Positions 9,292 through 19,400 of a DNA stretch of 64,000 nt are shown in pieces (positions within the stretch are counted from its first letter, which is position 1; every line of letters starts with the position of its first letter). This DNA comes from Branchiostoma floridae (lineage: Eukaryota; Chordata; Leptocardii; Amphioxiformes; Branchiostomatidae). The stretch lies in the NCBI RefSeq assembly GCF_000003815.2, contig NC_049990.1, forward strand, positions 163,477 through 227,476. Direction: 5' to 3'. The notes below the pieces were generated by a model. That model did no database searches and was not told where the DNA came from. It was given only the letters and a program-made list of their open reading frames with translations. The translations under genes were made by a program, and so were the position numbers.

Positions 9292-11112
9292 ATGGTAGGT
9301 ATTGATACAAAGTTTGGCAGCATTCTGGTAGTCATAGTGGTCCTCTCAAGCCTTTCTGCAGCTGATACCACAGTACAGAACGGAACCACAGTACAGGATG
9401 GTGCCACAGCACAGAACAGAACCACAGAGGAAGATGAAGCCACATCACAGGACAAACCTAGCGGTACCACAGTACAGGATGGTACTATAGAACATGGCGG
9501 TACCACAGAACAGGATGGTACTATAGAACATGGTGGTACCACAGAACAGGATGGTACTATAGAACATGGCGGTACCACAGAACAGGATGGTACTATAGAA
9601 CATGGTGGTACCACAGAACAGGATGGTACTATAGAACATGGCGGTACCACAGAACAGGATGGTACCACAGAACAGGATGGTACTATAGAACATGGCGGTA
9701 CCACAGAACAGGATGGTACTGCAGAACAGGATGGTACTATAGAACATGGCGGTACCACAGAACAGGATGGTACTATAGAACATGGCGGTACCACAGAACA
9801 GGATGGTACCACAGAACAGGATGGCACTGCAGAACAGGATGGTACTATAGAACATGGCGGTACCACAGAACAGGATGGTACTATAGAACATGGCGGTACC
9901 GCAGTACAGGATGGTACTGCAGAGCAGGATGGTACTGCAGCACAGGATGGTACTATAGAACATGGCGGTACCACAGAACAGGATGGTACTATAGAACATG
10001 GCGGTACCACAGAACAGGATGGTACTATAGAACATGGTGGTACCACAGAACAGGATGGTACTATAGAACATGGCGGTACCACAGAACAGGATGGTACCAC
10101 AGAACATAGTGGTACTATAGAACATGGCGGTACCACAGAACAGAACAGAACCACAGTACAGGATGGTACCACAGTCGGCACAGTACAGGACAAATCTACC
10201 TGTACCACAGAGAAAACCAGTGATGGACATGAGACAATTTTGCTCCCTGTAAAGGGTAAACCCAGCAGCAGCCACCACACAAATAGCGGTGACATCAGAA
10301 CCAACCACACAAATAGTGGTGACATCAGAACCAACCACACAAATAGTGGTGACATCAGAACCAACCACACAAATAGTGGTGACATCAGAACCAACCACAT
10401 AAATAGTGGTGACATCAGAAGCCACCATACGGATGATGGTGACATCAGAGCCCACAACACAGATAGCGGCCCCATCAGAGCCCACCACAAGGATAGTGTT
10501 GACATCAGAACCCACCAAACTGATGACAGTGCCAAGGCCCCCTACAACCTCAACTGGAGAAAGCCAGTGATCCAGCTGCTGACCGGTGCGGGCTATGGGG
10601 TGCTGGCGTTTGTAGCGCTGATGATAGTCGGCGCGTGTGTGCTGGTGCGGTTCTGTACCCGCGGTCCTGTGAACCGGCCTGCCGCGCCGCGGAGCAGGGC
10701 GAAGCTTGGGCGACGGGAAAGTTCCGAGCGCCGACAGCGAGACAACGGTAGCCGGGGGACAGCATCGACACCCGTTAATGGCAACAACCGGCCAAACAAG
10801 GGACAACTAGCTCTCATCCAACCCCCCTCTGGCCAAAATCACCTTCTACCACCCCCCTCTGCCCAAAATCAACTACTCCCACCCCCCTCTGCCCAAAATC
10901 AACTACTCCCACCCCCCTCTGCCCAAAATCAACTACTCCCAACCCCCTCTGCCCAAAATCAACTACTCCCACCCCCCTCTGCCCAAAATCAACTACTCCC
11001 ACCCCCCTCTGCCCTAAATCAACTACTCCCACCCCCCTCTGCCCAAAATCACCTACTCCCAACCCCCTCTGCCCAAAATCAACTACGGCCATGGACTGTT
11101 TTGCCCCTGTAA
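9292..11112 (+). CDS. repeat-built type I membrane protein (606 aa), mucin-like
   Basis: I chose the ATG at 9292 because it gives a signal peptide (ILVVIVVLSSLSAA) right after an acceptor. Residues about 62-285 are a 12-residue repeat (GTIEHGGTTEQD and its halves). About 332-413 is a 10-residue repeat (NHTNSGDIRT) with NHT glycosylation sites. A membrane segment at about 426-455 (VIQLLTGAGYGVLAFVALMI to VRFC) is followed by a basic tail. About 513-600 is a 10-residue repeat (PPPSAQNQLL). The stop is TAA at 11110. The membrane block matches the gene at 6955, but the outer and inner repeats do not. A Thr-rich acidic stalk suggests a glycosylated surface protein; function is unknown. Repeat number is probably polymorphic. 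Confidence 0.75.
   Translation: MVGIDTKFGSILVVIVVLSSLSAADTTVQNGTTVQDGATAQNRTTEEDEATSQDKPSGTTVQDGTIEHGGTTEQDGTIEHGGTTEQDGTIEHGGTTEQDGTIEHGGTTEQDGTIEHGGTTEQDGTTEQDGTIEHGGTTEQDGTAEQDGTIEHGGTTEQDGTIEHGGTTEQDGTTEQDGTAEQDGTIEHGGTTEQDGTIEHGGTAVQDGTAEQDGTAAQDGTIEHGGTTEQDGTIEHGGTTEQDGTIEHGGTTEQDGTIEHGGTTEQDGTTEHSGTIEHGGTTEQNRTTVQDGTTVGTVQDKSTCTTEKTSDGHETILLPVKGKPSSSHHTNSGDIRTNHTNSGDIRTNHTNSGDIRTNHTNSGDIRTNHINSGDIRSHHTDDGDIRAHNTDSGPIRAHHKDSVDIRTHQTDDSAKAPYNLNWRKPVIQLLTGAGYGVLAFVALMIVGACVLVRFCTRGPVNRPAAPRSRAKLGRRESSERRQRDNGSRGTASTPVNGNNRPNKGQLALIQPPSGQNHLLPPPSAQNQLLPPPSAQNQLLPPPSAQNQLLPTPSAQNQLLPPPSAQNQLLPPPSALNQLLPPPSAQNHLLPTPSAQNQLRPWTVLPL
9463..10150 (+). repeat. 36-bp coding minisatellite (GTIEHGGTTEQD)
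   Basis: About 19 units of GGTACTATAGAACATGGCGG followed by TACCACAGAACAGGAT, with 18-bp half units interspersed. All copies stay in frame. The antisense strand is also free of stops in two frames. Confidence 0.95.
10273..10530 (+). repeat. 30-bp coding minisatellite (NHTNSGDIRT)
   Basis: Eight to nine units; the first five are almost identical and the last four have diverged toward the membrane side. Confidence 0.95.
10818..11092 (+). repeat. 30-bp coding minisatellite (PPPSAQNQLL)
   Basis: Nine units of CACCCCCCTCTGCCCAAAAT plus CAACTACTCC in the cytoplasmic tail, nearly identical and hence young. Confidence 0.95.
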
Positions 11113-11229
11113 CTCTACAGTATGGTAAAGCATTCACATTTGTTTGGCACAGTTTTGTATGTGGTGCTTCTAGGACTGCCGACCATCTACTCAGTGGTAA
11201 ATTTGTCAGTACTGTAGGAGCTGATTTGC

Positions 11230-11505
11230 ATTTATACATGGCAGCATGAGGCACCAGAAGGACGATCATGGACAGGTCGAATCCCCAAAAACCTTCTCTA
11301 CACAGAACCAAAACCAGTCCCTAAAACCAGGAGTAGCTACCATAAGACGACGTGCAGTGCAGAAGAAAAGCGGACCCAGAGAAGAGAACTCTACAACAGA
11401 CCTGATCATGACTCAGCTTACAGATGTGCCCCATGTGGCAGAGACTGGCATTCATATATAGGACTGTTTAGCCATAACCGAGGCTGTAGGGCTGATATCA
11501 GTTAG
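11230..11505 (+). pseudogene. 3' end remnant of a non-LTR retrotransposon
   Basis: In the frame of 11371-11505 the sequence reads EEKRTQRREL, then YRCAPCGRDW, HSYIGLFSHNRGC and a stop. A closing CxxC...HxxxC knuckle with CGRxxxSxIGLxSHxRxC is typical of the end of reverse-transcriptase ORFs of several LINE groups. No RT domain is present. The Met-initiated ORF at 11246 is in a different frame and is not a gene. Confidence 0.6.
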
Positions 11506-13356
11506 GATTTTATCAAGTTTATTACTGACAGAGGGAGGCCTTGTGTGTAGGTAGGGTTAGTTAGTCAGTTAGTCAGTAAGTTGTTTTGTTGTCATTTGAT
11601 TGTCAAGTGTATCGTGGCACATGAATTGCAAATCTACTGTGAATGGCATTATCAACAAAAGTGTTGTAACAGTTGTAAAGTTAGGTGTTTCCTTGATAAA
11701 TTGAAGTGTGAAGATTTAACCAAACAGTTTGCCATACATGCAGACCTACATTTTGTACTACATGAGATGGAAAAGCTGTTCAGTATGAACACTTAAGTGC
11801 ACCATATCGGACAGCGCTGAAACCTTCAATAGCTGTTAAACTTAGAGACTTACCTAAGCCTAAAGACAAAGATATGAAAAATATAGAATTATGCCTCAGA
11901 CGCCAACAAAATGTTACTCAAGTGTTAAAATCAATACATGTTATGATAATTTGAAAGCTTTTGACTGTCTTTTTTCTGCCATTACTTACACCATGTAGTA
12001 GCTTAGGGGAAGGCAGACAGCAGTCTGTTAATTAGACATTTTCTGAAATTTGGGGGAGATTTTCTTGCAGATTGTTATGCAAACATAGAGGCTGTTTGAT
12101 GTTAACTTTGACATTTACAAACAAGTCTGGGCAGAAATAATACATTTGACAAGTCTTGGTAAAGGGTGGAAAAGTCATGCAGACAAAGTGCTGAGTGTGG
12201 AGTGTACAGCACAGTAAACTACAGTAGGCAGACAAAGTGCTGAGTGTGGAGTGTACAACACAGTAAACTACAGCAGGTCTCAAACCACTGCAAAATTCTT
12301 CATATAACCTTATCATGGAGCAGTTTGGCAGTTTCCTGTATTTGTTCATTACAAATGGAATCAGAACAACATTGTAGCAGATATCTACATTTGTCTAGAA
12401 AATAAATAAGAACATTTGCTATTATCATGCCAGTAACATGTAAACATCCACTAAAGAAAGAAGTTGGACAGCACCTCATATGCCTGGTTGTTTTAAACAT
12501 TATTATTGTCCATTTGTATAGATTCAGCCCAGATATTACTCTCCCCAGTAAGCTGATATCCCCCTCTGTACTCGTGCCCTTTTCAGATGTCAGGATCCAG
12601 ATGTGTTCAGGACTAACGACCTTTCCTTAACGAGCAGAACTGCCAGGACCGGTCTCTAACGAGCGGAACTAACGAGCAGACATGTGACAGACTCTGAGAA
12701 GTGACAGAAGCGCAGTCAAGCACACAGACATGCGATACCGGGGCCCCGTCACTGTGTATTATACACACCTCACCTCACCTCACCTAGTCCCATCCTACAC
12801 ACATCACTACAAGTAAAAAACACATTGTCAAGTAGTCAACTGCAGTTCGGGTGATGATGCCTTGTAGCTACATGTAGTTTTCTGCAAGCACATCAGATAA
12901 CCCGGCTTCTCTGTAACTGTGATGTGTTCTTATATAGCAGATGTTTGACGCTTCCGGCTCAAGTACAGAAACTTGTGCCAACCCCAAAAATCTGCCTTGC
13001 TGTGAAAACCACACCGATTCAGCACCAGGGACAGGGCCTGTGCCACGGCTGCTGGAGGCACAGACAAGAGCAGGGACGGGGACAGAGTAGGGGGATAATC
13101 TACATCATCCCCCGCATCCCTCCCTTCTGCCCCCATGTGATGTTTTTCTGGAAAATACAAAACAACACCCCCTACAAAACAACACCCCCTACAAAACAAC
13201 ACCCCCTACAAAACAACACCCCCTACAAAACAACACCCCCTACAAAACTACCCTTGAAATCTTAAAAATGGCCCAAGCTGAAGATGCATCATGGTTAGAT
13301 AAAGGTTACAAAAAAAGTGCCTCCATGACACATGACCTTGAGGAGCTGTGACTGAC
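11506..13356. other. gene-free stretch (intron of the RhoGEF gene if it continues left)
   Basis: No exon is recognised on either strand. A 48-bp direct duplication (CAGACAAAGTGCTGAGTGTG) lies at 12178-12275, and a 17-bp repeat CCCTACAAAACAACACC at 13158-13248. I looked specifically for a DH-domain exon on the - strand and did not see one. Confidence 0.5.
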
Positions 13357-13460
13357 CTTCGCTTGGTGGCGAGGTTCTCCAGCGTGCCCTCCGGTTCGCT
13401 GGAATCCGTAGACGTCTGCGAAACCCGATCCTCTACGGAATCCTCCGCCATGACCTGGAT
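13357..13460 (-). CDS. MCF2L: RhoGEF common exon 15 (linker before the DH domain)
   Basis: The acceptor CACCCCCAG and the donor CGAAG|GTCAGT bound 104 nt, phase 0 to phase 2. It encodes an acidic Ser/Thr linker (MAEDSVEDRVSQTSTDSSEP) ending ENLATKR, which parallels SLAILRR just before the DH domain of DBS. The next exon is not in the window. Confidence 0.8.
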
Positions 13461-16400
13461 CTGGGGGTGAAAGGTCAAAGGTTACAGTTTTTAAAGGGGC
13501 AGCTTTGCATGCATATCAAACTTTGGCTGTATAATGATTGGCACTTTTTTTATCTATACAAAACAAACACACACATGCACATACACTCATACATTTAGTT
13601 TTACACACATACATGCATGCACACACACACACACAAACACACACATGCACATACACTCATACATAGTTTTACACACATACATGCATGCACACACACACAC
13701 ATATATACACACACACACAAACACACATATGCACATACACTCATACATAGTTTTACACACATGCATGCATACACACACACATTTACACACACACACACAC
13801 ATGCACATACACTCATACAGAGATTTACACACATACATGCATGCAAACACACATACACACACACACACAAACACACACATGCACATACACTCATGCATAG
13901 TTTTACACACATAAATGCATGCACACACACACACACATGCACATACACTTATACATAGTTTTACACACATACATGCATGCTCACACACACACACACATAT
14001 ATACACACACATACAAACACACACACATACTATGAAGATGAGCTATCCAAATAAGCTACTGATGAAAATCAACAGAAGATGAAACTGGAATTGGATATCT
14101 GAGGAATAGCAACAGATGGGTCCTGAAGTGGAGAAAGCAGGGTACAGAGTTTCCTGTGCTTAAAGAGAACACCAGATTCAGTAGACACAGGAAAACTGTA
14201 GAACAAACATTCTGTTAGCTATAGAACACCAGATCAACTCTGTTACTGCAGGGCAGGGCAACTCAAGACACCAGACCTGTTAGTGCAGCCATGGCAACTA
14301 AAGACTCCAGACCTGTTAGTGCAGCCATGGCTACTATAGAACACCAGATCAACTCTGTTACTGCAGTCAGGGCAACTATAGACACCAGATCAGTTAGTAA
14401 AGCTATCATAATGGCAACTATAGAACACCAGATCAGTTAGTAAAGCCATGGCAACTATAGAACACCAGATCAGTTAGTAAAGCCATGGCAACTATAGAAC
14501 ACCAGATCAGTTAGTAAAGCCATGGCAACTATAGAACACCAGATCAACTCTGTTACTGCAGTCATGGCAACTCAAGACACCAGATCAGTTAGTGCAGCCA
14601 TGGCAACTATAGAACACCAGACCTGTTAGTACAGCTATCATAATGGCAACTATAGAACACCAGATCTGTTAGTAAAGCCATGGCAACTATGTAACATTGG
14701 ATCTGTTACTGCAGTCATGGCAACTATAGACACCAGACCTGTTAGTGAAACCATGGAAACTATAGAGCACCGGATGTGTTAGTGCAAAAATAGCATTACT
14801 ACAGAAGAAAAGATCTTGTAGTGCAGCCATGGCAACTGTAGAACGTGGGATCTGTTAGTGCAGCCATGGCAACTATAGAACACCAGATACATTAGTGTAG
14901 CCACAGCAACTATAGAACACTGGATACATTAGTGCAGCCATGGCAACTACAGAACACAGATCAGCACGGCAACGGAAGAGTTGAATGACAGGTGAACACA
15001 CGTCCCTGTCCCTGGGAAGAAGTGCACAGTAAGTACAGCCGTCACCACATAAGGAGTTTGTCGGCACCAATAAGGAACTGTCTGCACCAAGAAAGAGTTT
15101 GCACCAATAAGGAATCTGTCTGTACCCATTGAACACTCTGCTGGCTCCGCCCTTTCTTGACCTTCATCACCTGCAAGGTCAAGGAGAGAAACAACTGTCA
15201 GAAGACACTCTGCTTACATGTGTGCTTGACTTCCCTTGCAATCATGTTAAATGTATCGTATGTATCACTTAACTAGTTGCTATGGAAACCCTAAACTCCT
15301 TCTAACCACACATTCACAAACATGCTTGACCTTCAAACACACATGACCTTGCACCCCTCCCACCTTGGGCGCGTGTCGTGACTTGCGAGGCGGTCTCCGT
15401 TTCTGCCCCTCCCCATCGCTGGAGGTGGAAGCTGTTGAGATGCGTTTGGCGCCGGTATTGTCCGGAGCGCGTGCCGCCTGCCCGGCGCGGGGCTTGTGGG
15501 TCGGGGACGGCTGAACCGGCTGCACCGGGCGCTGCTGCTTCACCGCCAGCTTCTGTAGACTCGCTTTCCGCTTCTCAAACATCTCCTGGACATCCTCGAT
15601 TCTCTTCAGGACAAGCTGGATCGAGGCCTGCGGATCAATCACACATCCAATCAAATAATTAGTCAATCAGTCAGTCAATCAATTAGTCAATCAATAAATG
15701 AAGAAATAGATAATCTTGAATGTCCTCAATTCTCTTCAGAACCAGCTGCCAGCTGGATGGGGCCTGGAGATCCAGTCCAATCCAATACGAATACCCCCAG
15801 ATAACCCCGCGAGGGGCAAAGTAGGGGGGGAAGCTGAGGCTCCCGGGTTAGGGCGGGCAGGCCGCCTGCCTGGCACGGAAGTACTCAACGTTGGGAGCAC
15901 TTACAACCGTGCCAGGCAGGAATGGTGCGTACGAAAAATTAGTTTTTATAATGTGTCGGAACGGGCAAAGATGGGCTGGGATTTGTGATTGTGGCTTCCC
16001 CGGGTGCGCCCTTGGGCTGGTTTAAATATGCTGCTAGTGTCTATATTAATGTTATCACCCACCCAATAAATAGATCAATCACCCAATAAATATATCAATC
16101 AATCAATCAATGGATGGAAGCCTGCGGGTAGACCAATCAATACATCAATCAATCAGTTTTCCTGTTATCCCAAATATATACACACACACACACACACAAA
16201 CACAGTTTTCCTGTTATCCCAAAACCAGACAGACATATTATCATCAACTGGATAATCCTCAATCAATCCCTTAATCAATCAATCAATGAATCAATACTGC
16301 CCTCCTCCCACCTTTGACTCTGCGGTCAGCATCTCCTCGAACTTGACGTGGAACTCCTTGGGGTCCTGCAGCCGAAGGTCGTCGTACGTCTTGAGGAAGT

Positions 16401-19400
16401 CGCTGCACTCCTTGAGCGCCGACTCCGCCCCTTCCTGTGTCTGGCACTTGTCGATGGGCTGCGAGGCCAGCAGGTCAACGCCCTGCGTGCACCACCGGTT
16501 CGCCTGAGGGGAGAATCCACATGCTAATCAGCATACATGGGAAAATTCACATGTTAATCAGCATACAGGGGAGAATTCACATGTTAATATGCATACAGGG
16601 GAGAATTCACATGTTTATCAGCATGCAGGGGAGAATTTACATGTTAATCAGTATACAGGGGAGAATTTACACATAGACCAGCCCATGGCCCAGGCAGTTG
16701 CTCCTTAACCTGCAGTTCCAAATCTACCCACCAGGAGGAGCTAGTGAGCAGTGTCTCTTCTGCAGTTCCACACTTACCAAGCAGGTGGGGCTAGTGAGCA
16801 TGGCCTCCTTCACCTGCAGTTCCAAATCCATCCACCAGGGGGAGCGAGTGAGCAGTGTCTACTACATCTGCAGTTTCACTACTACCAAGCAGGTGGAGCT
16901 AGTGAGCAGTGTCTCCTAACCTGCAGTTCCACATCTACCCAGCAGGGGGAGCTAGTGATTTACCTTCTCCAGTCTCTGCTGCAGGTCATGTGACCTGTTG
17001 AGCAGGTCCACTCTCTTCTCCATGGCAACGGTGAAGTCATCGCAGACGAGCTGCATCTCGCGACACTTCGGCCGGATGGAGTCCACGGCGTAGTGGTTCT
17101 CCGAGATCAGCTCATCGCCCCGGGCAACCAGTCTCCGCGCCTTGTCCATCCCCACCTGGAACAGCAATGGAGGTAGTCAGTGATGAAAACAGCAGTGCAA
17201 AGGTGGTGAATTGGTGTGCGTGTTTAACAAGTAGAAAGATAGAGCCCAAAATCTCTACCTTGAACAGAATAGATTCTTAATTCACACTTTGGTGGCCGTC
17301 TGTCACCTTTCTAAGGGCAATTTTGACTCAATCATTCCACAATGCAGTTTTTTTTATAATTAATCAGGTAGGGCATCGCTGCTAGCCATGTAGTACCGTT
17401 GTTTAGTAGTTGTTACACAATACTACAGTTACTACAGTTACAGTTACTACAATACGTAGTCTCCTCTACAATTGCAAGGTGAAATGAGAGATAGAACCCG
17501 ACCTTGGCTTTGTTCTCCAGCTGACTCGCCTCCTTCAGCAGGGCGTCGACCCTAGCAACGCTGTCGCCGGTCTCCTGGGTCTCACACAACTGTTCCTGCA
17601 GGGCGTCCATCGTGCCCTTGAGCTGTGGACACAAGGTCAACACAAGTTGTCACAAAAACCCTCAGGAAAGGCGTTTATGCCAAAAACATAAAGTTACCTC
17701 AATTTCTGACTACTTTCTCAGACCAACAAAGCCTGGATGCCATCATAAGTTTACTTACTGAGACTCCCATACCAGCTGTCTGATGTACTACACACTGTTA
17801 CAAACTCACTAGGCTAACACACAGGGTTTCAAACCTTAGCCCTCTGTGAAAGTGATTTGCAGACGCTGTGTTTACTTCAGCCCACATAAAGTAAATATCA
17901 ACAACTTACAGTAAACAACAACAACAACAGGAAGGGTAAACAATCGGTCGTACCTCCCGGAACTCTGTCTCAAAGTGTCTGAGCTGCAGACATTGGCTCA
18001 ACTTCAGCTCATGACTGGACCAGAACTCATCAAACGCCTTGTCTGTCTCCTCCAACTGGATTATCAACCTGTAAGCAACAACAACAACAGTAAACAACAA
18101 CAGTAAACATCAACAACACTGGCTCAACTTCAGCTCATGGCTGGACCAGAACTCATCAAACGCCTTGTCTGTCTCCTCCAACTGGATTATCAACCTGTAA
18201 ACAACAACAACAGTAAACAACAACAGTAAACAACAACAACATTGGCTCAACTTCAGCTCATGACTGGACCAGAACTCATCAAACGCCTTGTCTGTCTCCT
18301 CCAACTGGATTATCAACCTGTAAACAACAACAACAGTAAACAACAACAGTAAACAACAACAACACTGGCTCAACTTCAGCTCATGACTGGACCAGAACTC
18401 ATCAAACGCCTTGTCTGTCTCCTCCAACTGGATTATCAACCTGTAAACAACAACAACAGTAAACAACAACAGTAAACATCAACAACACTGGCTCAACTTC
18501 AGCTCATGACTGGACCAGAACTCATCAAATGCCTTGTCTGTCTCCTCCAGCTGGATTATCAACCTGTAAACAACAACAACAAAAGTAAACAACAACAACA
18601 CTGGCTCAACTTCAGCTCATGACTGGACCAGAACTCATCAAACGCCTTGTCGGTCTCCTCCAGCTGGATTATGAACCTGTAAGCAACAACAACAACAGTA
18701 AACAACAACAGTAAACATCAACAACACTGGCTCAACTTCAGCTCATGACTGGACCAGAACTCATCAAACGCCTTGTCTGTCTCCTCCAACTGGATTATCA
18801 ACCTGTAAACAATAACATCAACAGTAAACAACAACAGTAAACATCAACAACACTGGCTCAACTTCAGCTCATGGCTGGACCAGAACTCATCAAACGCCTT
18901 GTCGGTCTCCTCCAGCTGGATTATCAACCTGGAAACAACAACAACAGTAAACAAAAACAACAGTAAATAACAACATTAACAGTTAACAGCAAGAAGTGTA
19001 AACAGCAATGATACAAAACAATTTCATGGAACACCTTGTCTGTTTCTTCCAGCTATAGTATCAGCCTGTAAACAACAATAAACAACAGAGTCAGACTTTT
19101 CAAAAAGTACCCCATCTTTCATCAGTGACTGTTCCTTTTTATAAATGTAAGGAAAAGAAGCTTGTGATGAAAACTCCAATGTTTCCATAGCTCTGAGCAC
19201 CTTTGCAGGGATTCTGCACATTAAGTCAGGTTTGGGTGCGAATTCATGGAAGCAAGTTTCCACCACCATCAGACACAATACCATAATTCTGCTGGGAAAG
19301 TAAAGAAGCCTGGGCAGACATGTGTGCAGTAATCAAGAGGAGTAAGGTTTGTGCTACATTGTATGGTGTTATGTGGAGTCGTGGTTGCTGGGAAAGTGGG

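Noticed and set aside
9273-10806. Antisense ORFs of 420 and 453 codons
   Set aside because: They are products of stop-free repeat units; the Cys/Ser/Val and Tyr/Phe/Cys-rich peptides have no signal beyond the repeat, and the sense frame has a signal peptide, membrane helix and paralog.
13587-14024. Cys/Val/Met-rich and His/Thr-rich ORFs
   Set aside because: They are translations of a CA-rich minisatellite.
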